Positions 18,945 to 28,200 are shown, counted from the stretch's first letter. The stretch: 64,000 nt of DNA from Paracoccus sp. MKU1 (GCF_001447385.1 NZ_LLWQ01000193.1:186001-250000), one strand, 5' to 3'. The notes: generated from the sequence alone by a model not told the origin. Made by a program: numbers and translations.

Positions 18945-19247
18945 TCAGGGGTCTTCGCCGGGTTTGGTGGTGAACAGATCGGCCCATTCCGGATGGCGCG
19001 CATATTGGCCGCGCACATAGCGGCAAAGCGGGATGATGCGGAAACCGTTCTGCCGCGCATCCGCCAGCATGAATTCCAGCAGCGCGCGGGCCACGCCCCG
19101 GCCGGCCATCGCCTCGGGCACGCCGGTATGGTCGGCGCTGATGACGCGGGGGCCGCGCCGGGTGAAGGTGATCTCGGCCTCGGCCTCGACGCCTTCGATG
19201 CGGGCGACATAGCGGTCGGCTTCCTTGGTAACGGCGATCTGGGTCAT
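18945..19247 (-). CDS. Small GNAT-like N-acetyltransferase (YjdJ type)
   Basis: A 100-residue minimal acetyltransferase of the Gcn5-related CG group. Short beta-strands (RYVARIEG, AEITFTRR) precede the acetyl-CoA loop MAGRGVARALLEF (about 47-59) and the last strand-helix FRIIPLCRYVRGQYARHPEW. The substrate is unknown. First gene of the pair with the isochorismatase-like hydrolase. Confidence 0.87.
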   Translation of the reverse strand: MTQIAVTKEADRYVARIEGVEAEAEITFTRRGPRVISADHTGVPEAMAGRGVARALLEFMLADARQNGFRIIPLCRYVRGQYARHPEWADLFTTKPGEDP

Positions 19248-19674
19248 GCTGGCGCTCCCGTTTCTGGATGGGCCACGGCGGGGACGGTGCAGGCGATGCC
19301 CGCCGCCATTCGTCCAGGCCGGGCCGGTATGGCGATGATGCTGGGCGAGGCCTGTTCTGTCCAGCTGACAATCTGAAACTCCATGTTCTGTTTATCCGAA
19401 CAAGGACGCGGCAGGACGGCACGCCGCCGGATCAAGCGGCAGCGGCGCCCGTGGCTGTCCTGCGCCGCGCCCTCGTGGCACCGGATTCCGGCTCCGCCCG
19501 CCGAGGTGCGAGGGCGATCTGCCCCTCGGCGAAAGGCTCCATCCGCATCCGGGCGCCGCGATGCCTGGGAAAACCCGGCCGCAATCTCCCGGAGCCGGTT
19601 GGACCGGCTGCCGCGGACAAGCCGCAAGCGGCGCGCGCTTGACGGTTGCATGGCGGCGGGGCAAGCAGGGCGGC
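19248..19674. other. 427-nt gap without a convincing gene
   Basis: This lies between the divergent GNAT and trkH genes. Several frames stay open across it on both strands, but none has a clear ribosome site, known motif or start that avoids trkH. The AT-richer patch at 19365-19400 may contain the promoter of the GNAT gene, and TTGACG at 19639-19644 could be a -35 box for trkH, with no good -10. Confidence 0.5.
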
Positions 19675-21123
19675 ATGATCGATATCCGTCCCGTGGCCAA
19701 TATCGTCGGCAAGGTCGTCGTCACGCTGGGGGCGGCGATGGCGCTGCCCATGTTGGTCGATTGGTGGCACGGCGACCCGCATTGGCTGATCTTCCTGGAA
19801 TGCGGCATCCTGACCATGCTGGCCGGCGGGCTGGTGGCGCTGTCGACGCGGCAAAAGGACAAGTCGCTGACCATCCAGCAGGTCTTTCTGCTGACCGCGA
19901 TGCTGTGGCTGGTGGTGCCGGTGGCAGGGGCGCTGCCCTTCATGCTGGGCGCGCCGCATGCCGGCTTTACCGACGCCTATTTCGAGGCCATGTCGGGCGT
20001 CACCACCACCGGCACCACCGCCTTCCCCGATCTCGACAACCTGCCCAAGGGCACGAACCTGTGGCGGGCCTTCCTGAACTGGGCGGGCGGCCTGGGGATC
20101 ATTGTGGTCGCCATGATCTTCCTGCCGGTGATGAAGGTCGGTGGCATGCAGTTCTTTCGCTCCGAGGGTTTCGACACGCTGGGCAAGATCCTGCCGCGCG
20201 CCTTCGACATCGCGCGCGAGATGACCGGCGTCTATATCGCCATGACCGCAAGCTGCATGGTGGTCTATATCCTGCTGGGCATGAAGGGGTTCGACGCGCT
20301 GGTGCTGGCGCTGTCCACCTGTTCCACGGGCGGGTTTTCCAATTACGACGCCAGCTTCGCGCCCTTCATCGGGCCGGCGGAATATGCCGCCGCCTTCTTC
20401 ATGATCCTGGCCTCGATCCCCTTCATCCGCATGGTGCAGCTGATCCGCGGCTCGGCCGAGCCGATCTGGCGCGACATCCAGGTCAGGGCCTATCTGCGCT
20501 GGACCTTCTATGCCATCGCGCTGGTGGTGCTCTACCGGCTGTTGTGGCTCGAGTCGAAGAACCCATTCGACGTGATCCGCGAGACCACGTTCAACGTCGT
20601 CTCGACCTTCTCGGGCACCGGCTTCGCCTCGACCGACGTGACGCAATGGGGGCATTTCCCCTTCGTCATCCTGATCGTGGTCGGGCTGATCGGCGGCTGC
20701 ACCGGCTCGACCTCCTGCTCGGTCAAGGTGTTCCGCTATCTGGTGCTGCTCCAGGCGGTCAAGGCGCAGCTGCGGCGGATGCAGTCGCCGCATCGGGTGT
20801 TTCCGCTGCTCTATGGCGGCCGCCCGCTGGAGGAGGACGTGGTCGATTCGGTCATGGCCTTCTTTACCCTGTTCATCCTGTCCTTCGGCCTGTTGATCGT
20901 CGGGCTGGCGCTGACCGGGCTGCATCCGCGCACGGCGCTGACCGCGGCCTGGACCGCCATCGCCAATGTCGGCGTGATCTGGGGGCCGGAACTGACCTCG
21001 ACCGGGGCGGTGACGGATTTCCCCACCGCGTCGAAATGGCTGATGATCTGGGGCATGTATCTGGGCCGGCTGGAACTGATCTCGGTGCTGGTGCTGTTCC
21101 TGCCGCGATTCTGGCGCGCCTAG
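19675..21123 (+). CDS. trkH: TrkH-type potassium uptake membrane subunit
   Basis: A 482-residue integral membrane protein of the TrkH/KtrB family, which moves K+ (with H+ or Na+) inward. Four pore-loop repeats are visible, each with a filter glycine: SGVTTTGTTAF (about 105), STCSTGGFS (about 218), STFSGTGFAS (about 313) and ANVGVIWGP (about 430). ATG 19675 begins MIDIRPVANIVG just before the first membrane helix; the frame is open 38 codons further upstream without merit. The NAD-binding partner TrkA is not in the window. Confidence 0.94.
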   Translation: MIDIRPVANIVGKVVVTLGAAMALPMLVDWWHGDPHWLIFLECGILTMLAGGLVALSTRQKDKSLTIQQVFLLTAMLWLVVPVAGALPFMLGAPHAGFTDAYFEAMSGVTTTGTTAFPDLDNLPKGTNLWRAFLNWAGGLGIIVVAMIFLPVMKVGGMQFFRSEGFDTLGKILPRAFDIAREMTGVYIAMTASCMVVYILLGMKGFDALVLALSTCSTGGFSNYDASFAPFIGPAEYAAAFFMILASIPFIRMVQLIRGSAEPIWRDIQVRAYLRWTFYAIALVVLYRLLWLESKNPFDVIRETTFNVVSTFSGTGFASTDVTQWGHFPFVILIVVGLIGGCTGSTSCSVKVFRYLVLLQAVKAQLRRMQSPHRVFPLLYGGRPLEEDVVDSVMAFFTLFILSFGLLIVGLALTGLHPRTALTAAWTAIANVGVIWGPELTSTGAVTDFPTASKWLMIWGMYLGRLELISVLVLFLPRFWRA

Positions 21124-21159
21124 GTCGGACCTGCGTCCGGTAATAAGTATTTTCCGAAA

Positions 21160-21858
21160 TCAATCATCGAACCCGTCACCCTGCAAATCTTCGCAGGACA
21201 GGATGATCTCGACGGTGCGGGCCAGATGGGCGCGGATCAGCCGCTCGGCCAGCTCGGCTTGACGCGAGACGACGGCCTCGGACAGCGCGACATGCTCGGA
21301 CAGATGATCGCGCCCGGCGCTGTGATAGTAATGCGACAGCCGGCGATAGCGGTCGGCATGGTCGGTCAGCTGCGCACGCAGCAGCAGCAGCCGCGGCGAG
21401 CCGCAGGCGGCGACCAGGCTGTCATGGAAGGCGCGATGCCGGAGTTCCCATTCCGGGTCGATATGGCCGTCGGGCGTCAAGTTCACGCGCTTCCCAAGCG
21501 CATGGATGGCCGCGACGATTGCCGCCTCCCACTGGTCGTCGCCCCGCTCGATCGAGCGGCGGATGCCCAGCATCTCGACCTCCTGACGCATGAACAGCAG
21601 GTCATGCAGGTCGCTGCGCGAGATCGGGGCGACCCGGAAACCCTTGTGCTCCTCCAGCACCACCAGCTTTTCCGCGGCAAGCCGGGTCAGCGCCTCGCGC
21701 AGTGGGCTCAGTCCGACGCCATAGGTCTCCTTCAGCTCGTCGAAACGCAGCTTGGCCCCCGGCCGGCGCACGCCATCGACGATGTCGGCCCGCAGCCGGT
21801 CATAGACCGAGGCCATCAAGGTCTTGCCGTCGCCCTCAAGGCTCTTGGTGATGGTCAT
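21160..21858 (-). CDS. GntR-family regulator, FCD subgroup
   Basis: A 232-residue repressor-type protein. The winged helix-turn-helix occupies about 12-80 (SVYDRLRADIVDG, LSPLREALTRLAAEKLV), and the all-helical FCD ligand domain follows, with LRHRAFHDSLVAACGS and EHVALSEAVVSRQAELA carrying metal-binding-type His residues. FCD regulators sense small organic acids. ATG 21858 has AAGGA upstream. It is divergent from an aromatic-type monooxygenase gene, which is its most likely target; candidate operator repeats are in the gap. Confidence 0.92.
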   Translation of the reverse strand: MTITKSLEGDGKTLMASVYDRLRADIVDGVRRPGAKLRFDELKETYGVGLSPLREALTRLAAEKLVVLEEHKGFRVAPISRSDLHDLLFMRQEVEMLGIRRSIERGDDQWEAAIVAAIHALGKRVNLTPDGHIDPEWELRHRAFHDSLVAACGSPRLLLLRAQLTDHADRYRRLSHYYHSAGRDHLSEHVALSEAVVSRQAELAERLIRAHLARTVEIILSCEDLQGDGFDD

Positions 21859-21926
21859 GGCGTCGTCCTTGCTGCTTGCCGGTGGATTTTCGTCATCCGG
21901 CCCAAGTTTCGAGCAAAAGCCGGATT

Positions 21927-21955
21927 TTGGCAATACGTCCACCTTGTAGTATATT
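21927..21955 (+). promoter_or_regulatory. Sigma-70-type promoter of the monooxygenase gene
   Basis: TTGGCA (21927-21932), a 17-bp spacer and TATATT (21950-21955) form a good -35/-10 pair on the plus strand, giving a leader of about 70 nt before the ATG at 22035. Confidence 0.6.
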
Positions 21956-21977
21956 CGATGTTATAATTGATATTCGA
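21951..21977. promoter_or_regulatory. Candidate GntR operator: direct repeats
   Basis: ATATTCGA occurs at 21951-21958 and again at 21970-21977, 19 bp apart. The first overlaps the -10 box and the second lies just after the expected start of transcription, in an AT-rich island unlike the surroundings. Repressor binding here would block the promoter. That the GntR protein binds them is inference. Confidence 0.45.
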
Positions 21978-22034
21978 AAATCATTGGATTATCCTGTCCC
22001 TCGATTCGCGGCGGAACTTACGGGAGGAACGTTC

Positions 22035-23840
22035 ATGGCACAGGGAATAAGCACCACGGTTCTCATCGTCGGCGCGGGGCCGGCCGGGCTGGCGGCATCG
22101 GCTTTGCTGTCGATGTATGGGATCGAGAACCTCGTCATCAACAAATACGGCTGGCTGGCGAACACGCCGCGCGCCCATATCACCAACCAGGGCACCATGC
22201 AGGTGCTGCGCGACCTGGGCATCGAGGACCGCGCCATGCAGCTGGCCAGCAAGCAGAAGCTGATGGCGAACAACGTCTTCTGCCACAGCCTCGCCGGCGA
22301 GGAATTCGGCCGCATCCTGTCCTGGGGCAACCATCCGGCGCGCAAGGCGGATTACGAACTCGCCAGCCCGACCGAGATCTGCGACATCCCGCAGACCTAC
22401 ATGGAACCGCTGCTGCTGGAGGCCGCCGCCTCGCGCGGGGGCAAGATCCGCTTCAACACCGAATTCCTGCGGCTGGAACAGGACGAGGCCGGCGTCACCG
22501 CGCATGTGCGCGACCGGCTGTCGGGCGAGGATCTCGCCATCCGCAGCCTCTACCTGATCGGCGCCGACGGGGCGCGCAGCCTGGTGGCCGAGCAGATCGG
22601 CCTGCCGATGACCGGGCAGATGGGGCTGTCGGGCAGCATGAACATCCTGTTCGATGCCGACCTGACCCAATTCGTCGCGCATCGGCCCAGCGTGCTCTAC
22701 TGGGTGCTGCAACCCGCCTCGCGGATCGGTGGCATCGGTGCGGGCGTGGTGCGCATGGTGCGGCCCTGGAACGAATGGCTGGCAATCTGGGGCTACGACA
22801 TCTCGCAGGGCGAGATGAAGCTGACCGATGACGAGGCGATCCGCATCGTACACCGGCTGATCGGCGACGACACCGTGCCGGTCCGGATCCGCTCGACCTC
22901 GACCTGGACGGTCAACAACATGTGGGCGACCGAATTCAGCAAGGGCCGGGTCTTCTGCATGGGGGACGCGGTGCATCGCCACCCGCCGCTGAACGGGCTG
23001 GGCTCGAACACCTGCATCCAGGACGCCTACAACCTGGCCTGGAAGCTGAAGATGGTGCTTGACGGCAGCGCCGGCGCGGCCCTGCTCGACACCTATTCGG
23101 CCGAGCGCGTGCCGGTGGCCGAAACCATCGTCACCCGGGCGAATGCCTCGATCCGCGACTACCCGCCGATCTTCGACGCGCTCGGCATGGGCGCCGGCGA
23201 CGATCCCGAGCAGGCCGAGGCGCAGATGGCCGCGCGCAAGGACGCCTCGCCCGAGGCGAAGGCGCGGCGCCGCCGGCTCAACGACGCGATCCGGCGCAAG
23301 AATTACGAGTTCAACGCCCATGGCGTCGAGTTGAACACCCGCTATCGCTCGGCCGCGGTGGTGCCGGACGGCACACCCGAACCCGCCTTCGACCGCGACC
23401 CCGAGCTTTACTATCACCCCACCACCTGGCCCGGCGCGCGGCTGCCGCATGTCTGGCTGGACCGGGACGAGCGGCGGATCTCCTCGATCGATCTGGGCGG
23501 CAAGGGCCGGTTCGTGCTGCTGACTGGCCTGTGCGGCGAGGCTTGGCGCGGCGCCGCCGCGGCGGTCGCGCACCGGTTCGGGCTTGATCTGCCGGTGATC
23601 TCGATCGGCCCCGACGGATCCGATGCCCATGACATCTATGCCGATTGGTATTACCAGTCCGGCATCGACGAGGACGGCTGCATCCTGGTGCGCCCGGACA
23701 ATTACATCGGCTGGCGCGCCCTCACGCTGCCCGAGGACCCCCAAGCCGCGTTGCATGACGCCTTGTCCGCCATTCTGGCACGGCCGGCGGGAATCGTGCC
23801 CGAGCAGCCGAGCCGGCAGCATGATGCGGTATCCGTGTAG
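22035..23840 (+). CDS. FAD-dependent aromatic monooxygenase (TfdB/PHBH-like)
   Basis: A 601-residue group A flavoprotein hydroxylase. FAD motif GAGPAG at 13-18, the DG motif LIGADGARS near 175, and the second FAD motif FCMGDAVHRHPP near 310 followed by GSNTCIQDAYNLAWKL. A C-terminal thioredoxin-like domain, usual in 2,4-dichlorophenol 6-monooxygenase relatives, accounts for the length. It would hydroxylate a phenolic or similar ring with NAD(P)H and O2; the substrate is unknown. The ATG follows GGGAGGAAC. The divergent GntR regulator suggests induction by the substrate. No ring-cleavage genes are nearby. Confidence 0.9.
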   Translation: MAQGISTTVLIVGAGPAGLAASALLSMYGIENLVINKYGWLANTPRAHITNQGTMQVLRDLGIEDRAMQLASKQKLMANNVFCHSLAGEEFGRILSWGNHPARKADYELASPTEICDIPQTYMEPLLLEAAASRGGKIRFNTEFLRLEQDEAGVTAHVRDRLSGEDLAIRSLYLIGADGARSLVAEQIGLPMTGQMGLSGSMNILFDADLTQFVAHRPSVLYWVLQPASRIGGIGAGVVRMVRPWNEWLAIWGYDISQGEMKLTDDEAIRIVHRLIGDDTVPVRIRSTSTWTVNNMWATEFSKGRVFCMGDAVHRHPPLNGLGSNTCIQDAYNLAWKLKMVLDGSAGAALLDTYSAERVPVAETIVTRANASIRDYPPIFDALGMGAGDDPEQAEAQMAARKDASPEAKARRRRLNDAIRRKNYEFNAHGVELNTRYRSAAVVPDGTPEPAFDRDPELYYHPTTWPGARLPHVWLDRDERRISSIDLGGKGRFVLLTGLCGEAWRGAAAAVAHRFGLDLPVISIGPDGSDAHDIYADWYYQSGIDEDGCILVRPDNYIGWRALTLPEDPQAALHDALSAILARPAGIVPEQPSRQHDAVSV

Positions 23841-24007
23841 GGGATGCGGCATTTGTCGCATTCCCGCACCGGTCGCCCCGGGGCGAGGCCTGCCCAACAG
23901 GCCTGACCAAGCCTGCCAGGCGGCATGGCCTCGGCCAGCGCCTGCGCATCGCTGTCCAGGCCGGTCCGACGAGACCCGCAACGCCCGGCATCCCCATCGC
24001 GAGCAAC

Positions 24008-24036
24008 TTGCAACATGGTTTCAGACAGGATAAAAG
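24008..24036 (+). promoter_or_regulatory. Likely promoter of tRNA-Gly
   Basis: TTGCAA (24008-24013) and TAAAAG (24031-24036) are 17 bp apart and end 10 nt before the tRNA. The -10 is only fair. Confidence 0.45.
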
Positions 24037-24046
24037 CCCGGCTGAT

Positions 24047-24120
24047 GCGGGTGTAGCTCAATGGTAGAGCAGAAGCCTTCCAAGCTTATGACGAGGGTTC
24101 GATTCCCTTCACCCGCTCCA
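24047..24120 (+). tRNA. tRNA-Gly (anticodon UCC)
   Basis: A 74-nt cloverleaf with acceptor arms GCGGGTG/CACCCGC, D arm GCTC...GAGC, anticodon TCC at 24079-24081 in loop CTTCCAA, T loop TTCGATT and an encoded 3' CCA (24118-24120). It reads GGA and, by wobble, other glycine codons. A single isolated tRNA; I see no integrated element or duplicated 3' end next to it. Confidence 0.97.
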
Positions 24121-24377
24121 AACCACGCTTTACCCACCCAAATCTCGCGCAACAACGTTCCCCGCGGATCGCGGAGGCGTCGATCCGTTCCGGATCATTC
24201 TCCCGATTTGCGCAAGGATCGCAGGTCATGCCGGCACATGGCGGCAGCAGGATGGGCAATGCGGGCCAAGCCGGCTGTGCCGGACCGGCCCCGCCGCCCT
24301 TCCGTTCCCGCCCGCCGCGCCCTATATCCTGCGGGCGATCCGCACGACCAACCGCCCGACGCGCCGAAAGGAAGCCC

Positions 24378-24461
24378 ATGTCCCAGAAAGCGATGCAGCG
24401 CCTGTCCTTCTTTCTGCTGATGGGCTTGACGCTCTATGCCTCCTTCGTGGGCGCGGGCTGA
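24378..24461 (+). CDS. 27-residue single-pass membrane peptide
   Basis: A short ORF starting MSQKAMQRLSFFLLMGLTLY and ending SFVGAG. It has a basic N-terminus and one hydrophobic segment of about 17 residues. AAGGAAG (24367-24373) is well placed before the ATG, and 11 nt separate its stop from the ATG of the XpaC-like membrane protein. This arrangement suggests a real, co-translated miniprotein, perhaps a small subunit or assembly partner of a membrane complex. I know no family for it. Confidence 0.6.
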   Translation: MSQKAMQRLSFFLLMGLTLYASFVGAG

Positions 24462-24472
24462 AGGGGGCGGCG

Positions 24473-25447
24473 ATGGCAAAGCGTTTCGGCGGCCGTTTCT
24501 CGCCGCAGCCCCGGCTGGACGGAACAGACCCGCGCCCGCCGGCGCGTCCCGCGCCCGGCGAAATCCGGCACCCGCTGGAATCGCGCACCCGCTGGGTCAC
24601 CATCATGGCGATCCCCTTTCTCATCAGCGCCTTCTGGCAGGATCCGGCCGGGCTGGCCCTGCATCTGATCGCCTTCGGCAGCATCGCCTCGGGCATGTGG
24701 ATGACGCGCGAGGGCTTGCAGGCCGAGGCCGCCTATGACGCCCGCCGCGTCGCGCGCCGCCCGGCGATCCCGCGCAAGCTGTTCGGCGGCATCCTGACCG
24801 GGCTCGGCCTTGCCATCGGCTCATACGTCCCGGGCGCCGAGGCCGGTGCCGGAGTGATCGGCGTCGCCGGCGCCATGCTGCACTGGCTGGCTTTCGGCAG
24901 CGACCCGATGCGCGACAAGGGCATGGAGGGCATCGACGGCGTCCGCCAGGACCGCGCGCAGCGCATCGTCGCCGAGGGCGAGGCGCATCTGAAGGCCATG
25001 CAGGACGCCATCCTGCGCACCGGCGACCGCCGGCTCGAGGCCCGTGTCGGCATGTTCGCCGCCGCCGCGCGCGAGCTTTTCGGCCATGTCGAGGACAATC
25101 CCGACAATATCGCCGCCCTGCGCCGCTATCTCAGCGTCTATCTGCAAGGCGCGCGCGACGCCACGGTCAAGTTCGCCGACCTCTACGCCCAGACCCGCGA
25201 CCCGCGCGCCCGGCAGGATTACGAGACGCTGCTGAACGACCTGGAAGGGGAATTCGCCGCCCGCCGCGCCCGGCTGCTGGAGGGCGGCCGCACCGATCTG
25301 GACATCGAGATCAGCGTGCTGCGCGAGCGGCTGGCGCGCGAGGGGGTGCGGCCGTCGCCCGCCGCCTCGGAGCCCGCCGAATTGCAGCGCCCGATGACGC
25401 TGGACGACCTGCTGATCCCGCGCGAATCCGACAAGCCGCGCCGCTAG
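24473..25447 (+). CDS. XpaC-like (5-bromo-4-chloroindolyl phosphate hydrolysis family) membrane protein
   Basis: A 324-residue protein. After a Pro/Arg-rich start come hydrophobic segments at about 41-62 (WVTIMAIPFLISAFW), 65-80 and 104-142, then a long alpha-helical cytosolic part (about 150-290) with many Arg/Glu heptad-like positions (RLEARVGMFAAAARELF, DYETLLNDLEGEFAARRARLL). This matches the XpaC family named after a Bacillus phenotype, whose biochemical role is unknown. Relatives often neighbour TelA-type proteins; here the next gene is truA, 3 nt away, and the previous one a 27-residue membrane peptide. Confidence 0.75.
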   Translation: MAKRFGGRFSPQPRLDGTDPRPPARPAPGEIRHPLESRTRWVTIMAIPFLISAFWQDPAGLALHLIAFGSIASGMWMTREGLQAEAAYDARRVARRPAIPRKLFGGILTGLGLAIGSYVPGAEAGAGVIGVAGAMLHWLAFGSDPMRDKGMEGIDGVRQDRAQRIVAEGEAHLKAMQDAILRTGDRRLEARVGMFAAAARELFGHVEDNPDNIAALRRYLSVYLQGARDATVKFADLYAQTRDPRARQDYETLLNDLEGEFAARRARLLEGGRTDLDIEISVLRERLAREGVRPSPAASEPAELQRPMTLDDLLIPRESDKPRR

Positions 25448-25450
25448 ACC

Positions 25451-26236
25451 ATGCCCCGCTTCGCCCTGTTGATCGAATATGACGGCGGCCCCTTTGCCGG
25501 CTGGCAGGCCCAGGCCGACCGGCCCAGCGTGCAGGGCGCCATCGAGGCGGCGCTCGGCCGGCTCGATCCCGGTTTCGCTTCCGGCGCGCGGATCGCGGCA
25601 GCCGGGCGCACCGATGCCGGGGTCCATGCCACCGGCCAGGTCGCCCATGCCGACCTGCACCGCGACTGGGACCCGTTCCGGCTGTCCGAGGCGCTGAACT
25701 GGCACCTGAAGCCCGCCCCCGTCGCCATCCTGGCCGCGACGCGGGTGGCGGACGACTTCCATGCCCGCTTCTCGGCGCATGAGCGACGCTATCTGTTCCG
25801 GCTGGTCTCGCGCCGCGCGCCGCTGACGCATGATCGCGGCCATGCCTGGCAGGTGCAGCACCGCCTGGACCTGGACGCGATGCGGGCGGGCGCGGCGCAT
25901 CTGCTGGGCCGGCACGATTTCACCACCTTCCGTTCGACCATGTGCCAGTCGAACAGCCCGGTAAAGACGCTGGACGAGCTGACCATCGCGGAAATCCGGA
26001 TCCCGCAAGGCCGGGAATACCGCTTTTGCCTGCGGGCGCGGTCCTTCCTGCACAACCAGGTGCGCTCGATCGTCGGCACGCTGGAGCGGGTCGGCGCCGG
26101 CGCCTGGCCGCCCGGCCGCGTGGCCGAGGCATTGGCCGCCCGCGACCGCGCCGCCTGCGGACCGGTCTGTCCACCGCAGGGGCTTTACCTGACCGGGGTG
26201 GGCTACGAGACCCCGCCTTTCCCCGAGGGCGGCTAA
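25451..26236 (+). CDS. truA: tRNA pseudouridine(38-40) synthase
   Basis: A 261-residue protein that isomerises U38-40 in tRNA anticodon arms. Catalytic Asp55 is in [23 protein letters not shown] near the start and [14 protein letters not shown] in the C-terminal half are typical. It starts 3 nt after the XpaC-like gene and ends 1 nt from the convergent epimerase stop. Confidence 0.96.
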   Translation: MPRFALLIEYDGGPFAGWQAQADRPSVQGAIEAALGRLDPGFASGARIAAAGRTDAGVHATGQVAHADLHRDWDPFRLSEALNWHLKPAPVAILAATRVADDFHARFSAHERRYLFRLVSRRAPLTHDRGHAWQVQHRLDLDAMRAGAAHLLGRHDFTTFRSTMCQSNSPVKTLDELTIAEIRIPQGREYRFCLRARSFLHNQVRSIVGTLERVGAGAWPPGRVAEALAARDRAACGPVCPPQGLYLTGVGYETPPFPEGG

Positions 26237-26237
26237 G

Positions 26238-27176
26238 CTAGCGTCCCGCGCAAAGCGCGTCCCAGAGCGCGCCGAGGCCAGAGCGGATATCCGTGCCGGC
26301 AACGAAACCGAGCCGCTCCCGCGCCGTCTCGGGACAGCCGCGCGAGGCGCGGATATCGCCGCTGCGCGCCGGCGCATGTTCGATGGCGCTGGGGCCGCGC
26401 CCGGCCAGTTCGTCGATGATGCGCACCAGATCCAGCAGCGTGGTCTCGACCCCGGTGCAGAGGTTGAAGACCCGGGCGCCGGGCGCCGTCCCGGCCAGAT
26501 CGCGGGCCCGCAGCAGGCCCTCGACCACATCGGCGACATAGATGAAATCCCGGCTCTGCAAGCCGTCGCCAAAGATCTGGTGCGGCCGATCCGCCAGCCG
26601 GTTGGCGCAGAATTTCGAGATCACCCCGGCATAGGGCGAGGCCGCATCCTGGCGCGGACCGTAGACGTTGAAGAAACGCAGCCCCAGCGCAGGCAGGCCG
26701 TTCACCTCGGCCCTGGCGCTGGCCTGATGCTCTCCGGCCAGCTTGTCGGCGGCATAGGGCGAAATCGGCATCGGCAGGTCGGTCTCGCGGCAGGCCGTGC
26801 CCGAACGATTGCCATAGACCGCCGCCGACGAGGCATGGATGACGGGAATGTTGCCGGCGCGATGCGCGGCATCGAGGACGGCCATGGTGCCGCCCAGGTT
26901 GATCCGATGCGCCGCCATCCAGTCCGAGATGCAAAGCTGCACCGAGACCCGGGCGGCAAGGTGGAAGACGCAGTCCACCCCGGCCAGCAGCGAGGCGATC
27001 AGATCGGCATCCCGCACATCGCCGCGGACCAGCCGCGCATCCGGACCCAGATTGGCAGGCCGGCCGCTAGACAGATCGTCAAGGACGGTGACCTCCTCGC
27101 CCGCGGCCAGCAGGCGGTCGACGAGATGGCTGCCGATGAAGCCGGCGCCTCCGGTCACGAGAACCCTTCGCTGCAA
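26238..27176 (-). CDS. NAD-dependent epimerase/dehydratase (UDP-sugar type)
   Basis: A 312-residue extended short-chain dehydrogenase. The NAD motif TGGAGFIGSH lies at 8-17, the catalytic Ser in ASSAAVYG near 116 and Tyr141/Lys145 in SPYAADK. This pattern is that of UDP-glucose/GlcNAc 4-epimerases and dTDP-glucose dehydratases; the exact sugar is not clear. The start seems to be TTG at 27174-27176 with AAAGGGAAAGG upstream. A sugar transferase gene lies 118 nt upstream on the same strand, so both may serve exopolysaccharide or LPS synthesis. Confidence 0.87.
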   Translation of the reverse strand: MQRRVLVTGGAGFIGSHLVDRLLAAGEEVTVLDDLSSGRPANLGPDARLVRGDVRDADLIASLLAGVDCVFHLAARVSVQLCISDWMAAHRINLGGTMAVLDAAHRAGNIPVIHASSAAVYGNRSGTACRETDLPMPISPYAADKLAGEHQASARAEVNGLPALGLRFFNVYGPRQDAASPYAGVISKFCANRLADRPHQIFGDGLQSRDFIYVADVVEGLLRARDLAGTAPGARVFNLCTGVETTLLDLVRIIDELAGRGPSAIEHAPARSGDIRASRGCPETARERLGFVAGTDIRSGLGALWDALCAGR

Positions 27177-27294
27177 GCCTTTCCCTTTCCGCTTCCGCCG
27201 CCACTGGGCCGAAGCCTATAGATCGGCGGCGATCACCCCGCCATAACGTTCCGCAGCGGCGGGAGATCCGCAAGGTACCGGAAATAGCTGGGCC

Positions 27295-28044
27295 TTACTT
27301 GCGACCGCGCCGGCGGGGCCGTTCGTCCTTGTAAAGCACGATCAGGACGGTGCGCCAGATGATCCACAGGTCCAGCGCCAGCGTCCGGTTCTTCTGATAG
27401 ATCAGGTCGATCTTCAGCTTGGTCGGCAGGCAGCGCCCGGCATAGGCGGCCTCGGTCGCCTCGGCGCTCTTGCAGCGGCGCAGGATGCGGTCCTCGTGGC
27501 GGTGATAGATCAGCGTCGCCAGACCCGTGACCCCGGGCCGGCTTTTCAGCACCTGGCCATAGACGAGGGGATAACGTTCGACATATTCGCGGATGGTCGG
27601 GCGCGGGCCGACGAAGCTCATGTCACCCTTGAGGATGTTGAACAGCTGCGGCAGCTCGTCGATGCGGGTGCGGCGCATGAAATGGCCCAGCGGCGTGATG
27701 CGCCAGGCCTTGTGCGCGCCGGTGACGCCGAAATCGCCCTCTTGCCGCAGCATGGTGCGGAACTTGAGATGCGTGAAGGTCCGCCCCGGCGCGACCATCC
27801 GCGGCGCGGCGTAAAAGATCGGGCGTCCCTGCACGACCAGCAGGATCAGCGCGAACACCGCCATGACGATGGACAACGGCACCAGCAGGACCAGCGCCAG
27901 AACGATGTCGAACAGCCGCTTCGACAGGGGCATGGTCGCCACGCCGTACGCATGCACTTCGCCCTTGAACCACGACATCTCGGGTTGGGGCAAGGTGGCG
28001 AGCCGCGCGATATCGGCCTTTTCCCAGTCTTGGTGAATCGTCAC
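27295..28044 (-). CDS. Undecaprenyl-phosphate sugar phosphotransferase (WcaJ/ExoY type)
   Basis: A 249-residue bacterial sugar transferase that starts polysaccharide synthesis by moving sugar-1-phosphate onto the lipid carrier. One membrane segment (about 45-68) follows LSKRLFDIVLALVLL; then come KFRTM, LRRTR-type RRTRIDELPQLFNILKGDMSFVGPRP near 130-155 and SRPGVTGLATL. The start codon appears to be GTG (28042-28044). The single membrane helix places it in the small, monotopic class rather than the five-helix WbaP class. Confidence 0.92.
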   Translation of the reverse strand: MTIHQDWEKADIARLATLPQPEMSWFKGEVHAYGVATMPLSKRLFDIVLALVLLVPLSIVMAVFALILLVVQGRPIFYAAPRMVAPGRTFTHLKFRTMLRQEGDFGVTGAHKAWRITPLGHFMRRTRIDELPQLFNILKGDMSFVGPRPTIREYVERYPLVYGQVLKSRPGVTGLATLIYHRHEDRILRRCKSAEATEAAYAGRCLPTKLKIDLIYQKNRTLALDLWIIWRTVLIVLYKDERPRRRGRK

Positions 28045-28200
28045 AATTCCGTCCCGCGTTTGGCGCTATGGCTAACTTTTCCCGCGTAACATAGCACTCC
28101 CGATTTTTGAACGGCTTCAAGGGCCAAACTGCACCAGACTTGCGCAACCGTGTCCTTTCGGCCAGTCTTTGCTCATTCTTCGGCAACCGGGGCGGGAGTC

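Noticed and set aside
23842..23866. Imperfect inverted repeat after the aromatic monooxygenase gene
   Set aside because: GGGGATGCG/CGCATTCCC can pair, but the stem is imperfect and no U tract follows, so I did not call a terminator.
24047..24120. tRNA-Gly as an integration site
   Set aside because: No integrase, no repeated tRNA 3' end and no change of gene content on either side.
26233..26934. Second frame inside the epimerase gene
   Set aside because: Shadow frame of the same strand; the epimerase frame carries all motifs.
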